The notes under the pieces: generated by a model
The model's input: the letters and a program-made list of their open reading frames with translations, nothing else
What the model was told of the DNA's origin: nothing
The model's database searches: none
Translations under genes and position numbers: made by a program
In this document: one piece after another, positions 12,901 through 25,563 of the stretch
How the letters are laid out: each line of letters opens with the position of its first letter
How positions within the stretch are numbered: position 1 is the stretch's first letter
DNA from: Sipunculus nudus
Lineage: Eukaryota; Annelida; Sipuncula; Golfingiida; Sipunculidae
DNA: 64,000 nucleotides
Reading direction: 5' to 3'
NCBI GenBank assembly: GCA_026874595.1
Contig: CM049322.1
Span: forward strand, 45,503,340 to 45,567,339

Positions 12901-15900
12901 AGTTGACTGATCAAACACATTGCCTGTAACAAATCTGTGATTATATGGCAACGAACCATAATTGGGTCTACAAGTGGGCCTATCCTTTTATATGCATGGC
13001 CAGTAAACCCGCTCAGTTGACCTCCCTGTACTAAGTCCGAGATGTTTTTTTTTTAATGTACTTTGGAATATCATCATTTTGTTGTATGACACATCATTGC
13101 AGCATTAAAATTTTCTTTCATTATAACTTTTCTAGTCTTAGCTTCCCTGCTCTCGCTCTCCCTCTACATTTAGCTCCTCTCCGCTGTTAGAGATCTGGTG
13201 AAAGATGTAGGGACTAGAGACATTTTTGTGGGCAATAAAATTATAAAATCTGGCCTAAAAGTGTCAAATGTAAGAACACAATCATATTTTTATTCATATG
13301 GTTAAATAGTTAAATAGCATTCCTCTTTAACATCATTAGGTCCCATGCACAATCGAATCAGGTAGAACTCCATCTGAAGCTGTAAAAACGAACGTGCTTG
13401 GTGGGGGAGTTCCATGGGCATCCCATTATAAAACTTCATACTCCTCAGGATCCAGATCTGTTTTGTTTATCCTTTATATTCATGAAAAATATTTTTGATG
13501 GAGGATGATGCATATTGAGAACCAACGGTTCATCGCTCCGACTTCAGGAACAACTGTCAGGTCCAGGGACACTATGTTTATGCCGAAAGTAGCTTTAGGA
13601 CACTCAAGCATTAATATCATCGAAAATTCTTAGTCGTTCGAATATATTCAGAATTTTCTCTTCCGAATGCATAAGTTACCCTGTCATACTCACAGTATTC
13701 GATTTTACACGATTTTTCGGTACAGGGTTAAGGTCACGTTTTCTTGAAAATATCTATTCGACGGATAGCCAGACCAGGGTACTGGATACCTACGCCAAAT
13801 TTATGACAGTAAGCCTGCCCTTTGTGTGTCCAGCAAAAGCGCTCTTTTACAAGTTAACCTTGTGCAGGGCAAATTTTACATATACTTTTCCCTCCACATT
13901 GTGTTCTCCATTGGCTCGGATTGGTGGGAGACAGGACTCCCGCCCCTCGTATACTCATTCAACCAACTGAGAAACTTTACATACTTGCATTTTTAAGGGA
14001 AAACGTTTTTACTTCTTGTTTGCTTCAGAAGTCATAGTATTCCCCTTTATTTATTATTGGTTAGCTTCAACATTCAATACTACACCGCAATAGCCCCCAT
14101 CCCCCACCCCCAAATGCCCACACATCAGCCTGAAACTACACTCGACAGACGAGATTCCCCGAAGTTACGCCCCCGCCCCCCTCCCCCCCTCCCCCCCCCC
14201 CCGCCCCCAACACACACAGCCTTGATAACATAGTTATGACGTGGAACACCCCGTCCCAAAGGGCTTTGTGTGTGTGTTTGGGGGTGTGTGGTGGTGGGAG
14301 GGGGGCAGTCCTCGTCTCCCCCCCCCCCCCCGACACCACCACACACACTATAAAGCTTATTTATATTTGACCCTAGCGTTCACTCTTACATTTGTTAATG
14401 CAGTCTGGTCACCGAAATATATCCAAAACTGAAGATATGACATAATTATCTATATTTATGCATATAGTTGATATTGTTTTATTCAGAGACATAGTTGGAA
14501 AACTCTTAAACCACATAAGAAACCATATCGGTATTCTACAAATATCTCTTGGATCAGCGTCGTGGCGAAAGTTTGTTTATCGCGAATAATTATCGGCCAA
14601 CCAATGTGAGTTCCATAAATCTAATATGAGCTGTAGATCTTCTAGACCAAACGGACCCGTGCACGATTAATTCGGAACGTGCCGTGTAACACGGTAAGAG
14701 ACCTTAACATGAGTTGACTTTGTCCCAGTCAGAAACACTTGTTTCATTTCTAAATCTGTATGTGAGAGCTAACTTCGAATTTATCTATCGTTAAGTAGGG
14801 AATAGTTTATCCTGTTGGTCGGTGAGGGCACTGATACACATATTTCTTTCTAATCCAGTCCTTTTGTTCTATAATAATGCGATTTTAAGGGGCTGTGAGC
14901 AATGAATACCAAAATATGTTCATGTTTTGTAATCGTTTTTGTTTTGATCACGCAGACTGTCTGGAAGATCAGGTACCAAACAGTAAGTGTGCTACATTTT
15001 CTTGTACATTCCAACTCGGACTGTAATGCTACTATTATTAGATAGCACAAAGCCAAGCCCCCCCCCCCCTCCCCGTCGCATCCTGTGCAAGCCTTCCTCT
15101 AGGAATTTCACCTGGCCTAATACTGATTCAATTTTCTAAAATACAATCATGAATTTGGTGTGACTAGTATCCGCAGATTTGAAACTTATTCAATATTTCA
15201 ATAGGTTTGATCCTACACATATAATATGTATTGTGCGCACCAAATTTTCTTTGCTATATATCAACAATGGCGGATTCAGAGAGGGCGCACGCGGCGCACG
15301 CCTCCCAAATGAGCTGCAATATTCTTATTTTATTTATTTTTTTCCCAAAGTTCATGATTCATTTTAAATTTCAGATTTCTTTTTTTTTATTAATTAGCAA
15401 TTAGAGTTTATTTAAGTTATTCACACTTTATTACCTTCAAATTTATAAGCCTATGATATTAAATTATGAACAACTGCAGAGCGTTAGACCTTGGTTCGGG
15501 TCGACCGTGAACAATTTTACGGCTTATCTGGTAATACTGGTACTCGAACCCTTGAGCTGTGCTCTGCTGTGTCCCCTGTGCTGTCAAGACCACGGACCCT
15601 GGTAAAATGCACAGTTTATTATAAGGCGTCAACAGATCAGTTATTTTACCCGAACATTACATTAAAAAGATAGTATTTTACAAGTTATGACGTAGATGTG
15701 TGTTGGAAACGATTGAAATATTAAATCCTAAGTGTGACGAAATATAAATATTACAGATTTAAGTCCACTACAGTTTGATTACATTATGCAAAGACATGAG
15801 AGAACAGTTTCTCCAAAACATAAAACCCTCATATATATTGTTTTAACTGCCTCACAATGTTCTATTTACATTGCACATCAAACATTTTCCTAATACGGGA

Positions 15901-16024
15901 GGAGAATACGCCCTCCCATACCCTCCCCCGTGTACCTGTATTTACCCTTAACGAAAACACGGTTCAAAATTCGAATAAAAATATATTTTCATACACTTAA
16001 ATATATAACTTAGCAATAAATATA

Positions 16025-16102
<78 letters not shown>

Positions 16103-18169
16103 CATTGTTTCATAATACCCATCAAACACCAATCCAATGTTGCCCCATACACCTCCCCTTCCCTATTTTCGATGTCCTGGATCCGCTAGATTACGCCCTC
16201 TTGCCCTCCCTCCCAAATTCCTGACTTCATTCATGTCTCAACCCTGTGCCTTGATCGATCCCTGAGCCCTATTTTTCCGCGTTTCTCGAATCCACTCCTT
16301 GGGGCTGCCATCTTGTGTACACACTAAACCCAATTGTCACACATGGTATATTTAACCCGGCTAGTATGTTCATACTCTTTTTCTTGCCGAGGGGAAAATG
16401 TTATTATCATCAATAATATGTTTCATTTAAAGAAAATTACCCAGAACTTTTAGTTTGGTAAAGGTAAGGGATTATTCGAATTTATATTATTGAGTCTGTC
16501 TGATGAAGTGTTTCTGTTACAGCGAATGCTTGCCACACGAAATTTATCCCGTACTTCAACACCTATGACAAGATGGGCGTAAGATATTTTATCCATATGA
16601 ACTTATTTTTAAATAAAGCTTCCCATGGACTTACCTTTTGAAAAAGAAAGTATGTAATTTTTGGCTTCATTAATTTATATATTAATGATCTAAGGGTAAT
16701 TCTGGTTTTGAAAAGTTATTAAAAGTTTTTAAGGATGTTTGAACTTGTTTATCTACAATGTGTTTGCAAACGCAGCATTGTTGAAAAAAAGGGAAAAAGA
16801 TAAACTAAGGGAGTAGGTTGCATATATGCCGAGGTAGAGTTGGCACTTGCTGCAAAACACCATTTGCAAGGCTCTAGGTTATTTGGTTTGCCATTAGATG
16901 CCTTTGTTGAATATGTCTTGATTATTTTGATATTATATTATACATATTATAAAAACATTGATATAAGCAAACAAGCAACCTGTGTGCGGTTATCCCCACG
17001 TTTTCTGGTATATTTTTATAAAAGCTCCAAGGGATTACATTTACTTTATTAAGTTCAGATAAGTGAATGGGCCCCATTAAGCGTTCACAGTGACTGCGTG
17101 TTTTAGGTAAAAGTTCCACTTATGATCAACGCCATCTGTTGTTCATTCTGTGAATAAAAGTATCTCATGAGGGTGTGATCGTCCAAGTAAATTAAACACG
17201 GACTAGCAATTACCTTGGGGCATGAATATTCTAGAGATTCCGTGCAACTTTCTCTTGGTTAATATTGGGAGTGGAATGTGGAAGAACTAAACTGATAAAG
17301 CGAGGTAGACACATTTCTATTGTTGAGCTATTATTTTGATATAGACATTATTTAGATTTAGATTTAGATAGTATTTTTGTTTGTTTCATCGGTTAACTTT
17401 ATTCTACCATAAGTTTTCTGAATATGTATTTATGATTCAACCCAGCTGTGAATCGCACTATCATTCTCCATTCCATGTGATTTGTCTTATCTTTTTATAA
17501 AAAAAAATATTTTTTTAAAAATAAATTGGCATCTTCGAAATTATTGCCCTGAAAACGTTTGCCAGCTCCTGTACATGAGTGCTAAACCGCTGGACCGGGC
17601 GCGATCACAGGCGTTTACATAAACACAGCATCGCTGTGCCATAACAGTGTAAATCAAAATATATACCCAGACTTAATTTGCCCCAGAATTTGTCACGCAC
17701 GCGTTAAAGCTGGTTTTCTATTATGCGGCCTTATTATTGTAATCAGATTATTGTAATCAAACGTATTTTTCTATAAGCCAGATAATTTGGTCGTAAAAGG
17801 AAGAGGATGGGAGCTTTATCTGTCCCTTAATTAGGTTTTTAAATAGCAAGGGTTTCTGTGTTTTTGCTCTTATAAGGGAGGATTTTTTTTGGTATTTATT
17901 TTTCTTACATATATATAAATATATATACATATAATAAGTTCGTCATGATAGGTAGGAATGATCTACGGTTATTAGGTTCGGTGAAGTCTTTGTTAGGGCC
18001 CTGGTCAGCTATACTCACGAAACAGTTTTGTCGTACATGAAGCAAAACTAACTGTATATGATACATTATTAATGCTCCCCTGCTTGTTGAACACTTTTAC
18101 TATGATGTATTGAGCTTCCATGTGTATTTGATTATGTGTGATTTGATTATATATATATATAAACATATA

Positions 18170-18206
<37 letters not shown>

Positions 18207-18911
18207 GTTTTGGGTCGTTGGTATCTGAGAGTTACATATCTCCCGGACGGACACAGTCCGGACAGAAATCTCCTGGGGATGACGGCTGATATCAAGAGAG
18301 TAAACGACGCCAGATATATCACATTTTTTGTCGCGTGAGTTTTTCTGTATATTTCGGAACTTATACTCCTGAAATATTCTCATTCGATCAAGCAACACTG
18401 TCAGAGCCCTTGATTCATCGAGCCACTCTGACGCCTATTTCTTGACCAATGAACAATGAACAATCAATCAAATTCAACCAACAAAATATAAACAATACAC
18501 TGTTCTCACTCCGTCTGCATGCACTAGAAAAGGGCATTCTTATATTGCTCTCTACTCTAAGAAAATCCACCAAGAACAACGATTCCGCTTAAACTCTTTT
18601 CCCAAAAAGTGAGTTACACTTTGAACCGCAAGCAGGTATACACGAATCATGTTTTTCTTCAATTGCCTGTTAATTTCCATGAAACACACGCAGCGCGACT
18701 AGATGAATCAAACCTCAAACAGTGTAGCTGGCATAGGCTCGATAGTATGAAGGTAAGCTAAGTATGCTTTGCTAACATGAACAAAATATAATACAATTTA
18801 CAAAAGATTCAGAACTCTTATTTGCAACAAGACTGAACCCTGATGTATATTAAGAAATCATTTCCTTGGCATGTATGGTAAAGAGGATATATGGAAGTGT
18901 ATATATACATG

Positions 18912-19002
<91 letters not shown>

Positions 19003-22000
19003 CTTATACTTTGTCATACTCCCTTGTTCTCCCCACAAATATTATACAATTATATATATTAAAACACGATATTTTTCTTTATTTTTAATTATCTCGATAA
19101 TAAATGTGTTCTTTTCTCATAATAAATAAATTAAAGTAATTATATAATCCTATTGAAATTGTCACCGTTGGCCACTTAAATCGTTTACCTACTAAAACTG
19201 TTGAAATCTGAATACAGTGTGTCATGTGTATATAGTGGTTGGCTTTTTGTGTTAACATTTTTGTTCGTGAATATGACGCCTAAAAATAGCTGAAAAGTCA
19301 TTTATATAAAAAAACCTAATTGGCATTTTATAAATATTACCCATCCGACAACGCCTTAGAAAATTGCAAGGCAAAACCTGATGTTATATTTAATAACATA
19401 TATGTCCTGTCATTCAAAGAAAGATGTTCAAACTTATATAATATTTGTTCTTATCTGTCTACCTTGGACAAAACTTCTGTCCGTTTCCTTTGCTTCTTAA
19501 GATTTAGTACGCATACTAATAACCAATGTGAAAATGTAATAAACGTAAGACACTTTATGGTTAGATCGCGAAAATTAAATCCTAGCGAAACATTTATAAA
19601 GTATAGATCGCGAGAATTTAGCCTGGCAAATATCCCACCAACTTAATACATTCATATTGTACTTTCAGCCAAGGTCAGAAATGTCAACAGCAAGGGCCTG
19701 TAGCATTGGACACATGGGAGACAAAAGGAAAAGCGATCCTGGACAAAAACCATGACAACGGTATCATATAAATATAATTTGAAATGCGCGTGCTCAAACA
19801 ATAAGCGTTATCCCGCTATATAACAGAAATATATATCCAAGTTTCTCGAAAGCGCCCATTTTGTGTACACACTAAAAACTCGAATCTCACAAGTAACATA
19901 TAGAAATTATGAGCATACCGCTAGAAAACAAAAAAAAGGATCCTTTCAATCCGTTCAGATTAGTTCCAGTGACTCAAAAAAGTAAAAATAAAACATAAAA
20001 GTGAAAGCTATGTTGAAACTATAGATTAATTGATGATACAGTCTCGAAATTGAAAAACAAATCATGTTTTTAATCGCCCCAAAAATGAGTGTAATAAAGA
20101 GTTATCTATCCAGTTCCTTAATTTTGAGGGGAGGGGGTGCCCTTGTTTGCTTGTCACGGTCCTTGCCTCGACCTGCATCTCAAAACGTCGTCTGTATCAA
20201 TGTCTCCCTTTGGAACTAGTTCGCTATTGTAGTGAATATTCAAGAAAGACATTCAAAAATAGTTTTGACGGTAAATCAATATGCTTTTAAATCAAATATT
20301 GACAAAGGTTGTACTGTGATTTTTTTTTGATTTTATAAAAGTTACTTCAGACAAAATATTGCACGAAAGGTGAACTTCTAATGCTGTAAAAGTTGCTGAT
20401 TTCAATATTTTACAGAGTAGAGGAAATTAAATATATAAAATAAAGTATAAAATAACAAAAATAATGACCTTTCCATATTTGATTTCAATTATACGAGAAA
20501 TAAAATATGGTCAACACCAGCCTAAATAATCTTATTCTAAAAGTGTTAAACCTTTTTGCGCAAGTTAAATTCTGGATCTCACAAATAAATCATTGTTTAA
20601 AATTATTAGAATTAGATAAATATATGACCAATTATTGTAGTCCTTTCTTCACTCCGGAGAATCGTATGGCAGCACTGCGAGGCTCCGTAATGCTGTCTTC
20701 TTGTTTTCAGTGACGCATTCTATGATTTTCGACACAGACTACACGAACTATATTATTGTTTGGTATTGTAACGGTCCGCCTCAAGATGTATGTGAGAATC
20801 CTCGGGTTACACTCTGGAGTCGTGCTCCTGTGGTTTCTCCTTCTACTAAAGCATGGACGAAAACTGCTCTGAAGTACCTTTGCTATATTTCCAATGAATT
20901 CCAGTTTCCAAACGCAGCAACAGTCAGTGAGTATAAATCAACTTGGGGGGGGGGGGGGAGTACCAGTAGTTTAAGCATATTTCCAACTATAATTTGCAAA
21001 TGTTGGCGGGGTCATTCCATAAGCGTTGCTCAGGCTTCTACGTAGAAAACACTTGGCCACGAACTATCTTCGTAGGTAAATTCCACCTGGCGACTATCCT
21101 TACTGTACTTTCTATTTGTATTTAAATTTCTTATCACTTATATTCCAAATATTTCAAACGCGCACATGGGGCGGGGAACTACGTTTTTATATTTAAATCA
21201 GGGATTAAGTCGTTCTGCAACCATTAATAACTGTCATTTATCTCAACTGCCTCTACAGACATATCAGCCCCATTGAAATCAAAAGACATTAAGTACAGGG
21301 ATATTGCATATATATTGCATTTATTAACTATATTCAATATATTTTACGATTATGAGTTTAAACCTTATGTCCTTTTTTATAAGGGAAACGCATACAATAG
21401 TATCTTTATCATATCTACAAAACTGTATCGATAAAAACAGAAAATGGCAGATGTCTCACTTCCATGAAATCAGTATAATTTGTTATGGAATCACAGGACT
21501 TCTTTTTATCTTTGGAGTAAATGGTAATTGTGGCTTAGGATTATACAGTGTTACCTCGAAATAAAAAAAACCCCTATGGTACTGGCTAAAAGTGGTCTTA
21601 ATTCACAGGTGGTCTAATAAGACATGTCAGTTATTATCAGTATGTATGGGGGCTTTTACAAGATAGGGAAGTTTCCTAGGGAGGTGGATATATAAGACAG
21701 TTGGTCTTTTAGACATGTTCCACTGTATTTCATATAAAGCATACGACGAAACTAGAAATAGGCATTCTGAGGAATATAGGCCTCCGCCATATGGACGGTT
21801 CTTAATGACCCCCCCCCCCCCGACACCCCCCTCCCCCCGACGAGCTTACAGCCACCTATTCGGCCAATATTCCAAGGTTCTTTGTGCAAAAGTGAATGTA
21901 CATATGTATATGTTCTTGCAATTCTTTCCTGGTCCCGGATCGTGAAGCGGATCCTCACCCAAAACTAAATTCTCTTCTTTTGCCCATTCCCGATATGAAA

Positions 22001-22926
22001 TGAACATTCTAGTTACTTTGTTATCAAACTCAAAAACGTTCGCACAAAACACGCACGAACGGAAATGAACGCATACCCTCCTTGCGGAGGAAATAAATAC
22101 ATGTACACTCATAAAAATAAAACATTAATGTCTTGTTTTTTGTTTCTTAAAATGGAAGACACCTGCAGCGATGATGTATCGAACACATCGACATAATTTC
22201 AATAAAACAAAAATTGATAAAAAATTCATTTTTATTCTATCATAAAAAGAAATATCGAAATAAAGTATCCCTTTAATATTATTTACGAAAAAAAAATTAT
22301 TACGTCTCAGCGCCATCTTGTGTTCATACATTGAAACGCATTACATTTGAGTCAGGCATTCAAACGTTAATTCCTTTGTACAATCTTAAACTTTAATTTG
22401 TTCAACGTTTGAACACTAGATGGCGTGGAGAAACAATACCGGTGGTTACCGTATATATTAATTATCTTGTTCAAATGAACGTCATTAACAATAACGGAAT
22501 TTCTGATTTTATACTTTCAGACTGCCCGAACGTAACGGCCGAAGGTAAAGTTTTGCGAACATTACTTAAACGAAATTTATATACGCTTGAAGATATACAT
22601 TCGAACCTGTTTAATGCTACCATCCAATGAACCTGTCTTTAGTGGTTTTATTAGACAGATGGTCTAATTAGGCAGGTTATCTATATTTTAGGAAATGCAC
22701 AAACCTACAAAATATATGGATGACACACACATACACACTATTTTATTACTATCAATAAGATATTTTAGCTCATTAAAATTCAGTGGCGTCAATTTATGAT
22801 CAAGGGTCAAGAGATGACTACAAGTGAGATTTTTACAGATAATTTGAAAGATGTATCATTTCTAAACATAAAAGTAAACAAAGATATATTAGCTCAGTCT
22901 CCAAACACACACAACCTATATATATT

Positions 22927-22958
<32 letters not shown>

Positions 22959-22999
22959 AGATAAATATATCTCATTCACAAACTTTCAAAGCTTAGAGC

Positions 23000-23082
<83 letters not shown>

Positions 23083-23208
23083 GATTAACAAATTATAGTA
23101 ACAATAATGATGGTACAGTGTGATAGTTCATCGATTGGCTATTCTTTACGAGTACCATGATGTTTCAAGTTCCGAGGGGGTCATTGTTCAGTTACACATA
23201 ATGCTAGG

Positions 23209-23287
<79 letters not shown>

Positions 23288-25477
23288 CAGTCCAGGTTAT
23301 CAGCTTATGTTAAGTTCATGCCCTCTGACAGCTTATGGATTTGAACTTCATCAATATTGTTCATGGACGATTAGTATGTAGGTCAATCATCCAATACTTA
23401 TAATAGGAATTCGCTCCACTTTGTCCTTTGTTCTCTGAAACCGCATTTCGTATGACACTGTGCCATACCTCATTTTAAAGGTCATCGTGACATGGTCTAT
23501 ATGATAAAAAATAATTCTTAATGTACACATGATTTTCAGTATTTTGCTTGTTTTTCGACCGGAGAGTATAACTATTGTGCATGTAAACAAATCCGGATGT
23601 GACTGACCAACTGGTATATAAATGTGAACAACAGGTGTTTCCCGATCCCTTGCACTCATTTCTTATGTAAACATACAATTGTAGAAGCCGATCCGGGGGA
23701 ATGGGGGCTCTTTTTCAGGCCCTTGAACCATTTTAAAAGAACCTAGAACCCCCCCCCCCCCGCCCCAACTCGGCGTTTTCATACCAGGGGTCCTAAATCC
23801 GGGGATCTAGAGGGGGGCCCCGTTCAGCTCTTATATCTCTAATTTTATCAAATTCTTTAGCATTTTTATATATTATTTTATTCCGTAGCAGTTACATTTT
23901 TTATTTACCCACAATTGATAATATTCTGTTTCGTTTGCAGAGAAAAATAATGACCAGCCCTGTGATTTAGATAGGGAGTTTTTCCGTTATTACACTCTGT
24001 TGCGTCATTACACCAAGAGCCCGCCATTTCGCTTGTGAATGCGACCGGGCCTTCCCAATAGCCTACAGAGCCCAGTAAGGGCTGTGAAAAAATTCATGGC
24101 TCCTCGGCTAATACTCGAACTAAGCAACTGTGCTCTGGGTTGTTGATTAGATCTCAGAAGCCGATAAATTGTACGCGGATTTAATATGTGACTTCAACAT
24201 ATCATTTATACTACCACGTGAATTGCATTCAAAGTATGATATTTCGAAGTTATAAACGTAGGTTGGTATTTTCTCCGTATAGATATCAATATAAACTATT
24301 CAATGTTTGGACTTTCTGGTTAGTATCAAAATATTGAAGAAATTTTAATATTAAGCCAGTCACACGTGAAGTTTTTTTAACGTTATGCAAAGCAAGGTAA
24401 TAGAACAAAATTTCCTCATATTTTTTGTGAAAGGTGCTTCAAAATTCCCTCATTACCTTCCCCTTTTAAAATGTTCTCTTTATATCAGGGGACATCTGGA
24501 TCCACCACTGGTTACACAGTTACCTTACCGATATGGAAATATATAATTTCAATGAACAGATCATTTTGCGTGATTTTGAGTTATGTATAAATAACGTGTA
24601 CGCTATCACTCGAAACAGTCCAACTTGTTGTGACATCGATCGGAATACTTCTAATAACGCCCCCCCCCAAAAAAAAAAAAAATGAAAGCTTTCATTCTCT
24701 CGACCCACACTAAATACTTTTCAGCTTACGCCACTACATCCAGATATTTTAAATATTGCAATTCATACATTGCTATAAAAAAAACTATGGACATCGGCAT
24801 TCCTCTTTATCTTATATTGACGATTTACCCCCCAACAAGTTCATAAAACTTCTCTTCGTATAACGTATATGAAATATATTTGATGCACAACATTCCTTAC
24901 TTCATTCCTACACTACCCTCCCCCCCCCCCAAGAAAAAAGGACGTACAAAACCCGGTTTACCGGCTATATCAGCTAGTTATATACATGACTGGTTATTAC
25001 ATTGGCATATTTGAATATTAAATGATATATTAAATAGTAAGCATGAGTTAGTTTACTTAGTTAAATATATATATATATTAGATGATGATGAAGATATGTC
25101 ATTTCCTTTCATCAGTGGGTATTTCGTTTGCTTTTCTGCATAACCGATCATAAGCTATATCGATAGCCAAAAAAGTCGTTTTATCCAGATGAAATATTCT
25201 AATTATGTCAGAGATATAAGAAAGGAGGAGCACACAATAGCAAAAGTATTACTGTTCATCTCTGGGCAACGAAAACGTATCAGCAACACAGCCGCTACAT
25301 TGACCTTCTCAGCGTAATGTACAACCTAGACTTGTATTTATTCGGTCCATATTTTAAGTATAATTGTATTTAGCAGATTTTCAGGTAATGCAGGTGGTAA
25401 ACAATTTATTATCGATTATCGGTGTTTCTTTTTTATTCAATTATCAAACATGGTATTCCAGCCAATTCCTACCACCA

Positions 25478-25563
<86 letters not shown>

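Larger units (their letters stand above)
11876..14955 (+). other. Left intron 4
   Basis: 3,080 bp, against 1,184 bp on the right. It holds a TA-site mini-transposon at 12,249-12,424. A block of about 1.3 kb (roughly 12,690-13,985) has no counterpart in the other arm. A C-rich and GT/G-rich stretch lies at 14,093-14,350. The rest aligns with 42,071-43,254. Confidence 0.6.
14983..16522 (+). other. Left intron 5
   Basis: 1,540 bp. It contains poly-C at 15,058-15,072, a tRNA-like SINE in minus orientation at about 15,490-15,605 and a long (AT)n tract at 16,028-16,101. Confidence 0.6.

Noticed and set aside
14125-14348. Overlapping open frames on the minus strand rich in Gly and Pro/His
   Set aside because: They are produced by C-rich and GT-rich low complexity sequence and are not conserved in the other arm.
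18850-19129. Tyr-Ile repeat open frames here and at other AT tracts (for example 3,833-4,099, 25,364-25,621, 44,383-44,646, 55,751-55,942)
   Set aside because: Pure (AT)n tracts have no stops in some frames; these are artefacts.
23940-24039. An in-phase exon candidate after TTTGCAG (KKNNDQPCDLDREFF and onward, then a stop) that could end the left gene
   Set aside because: It lies in a block missing from the right arm, next to a SINE-like copy. Exons 10 and 11 exist in both arms with correct phase and give a better 3' end.
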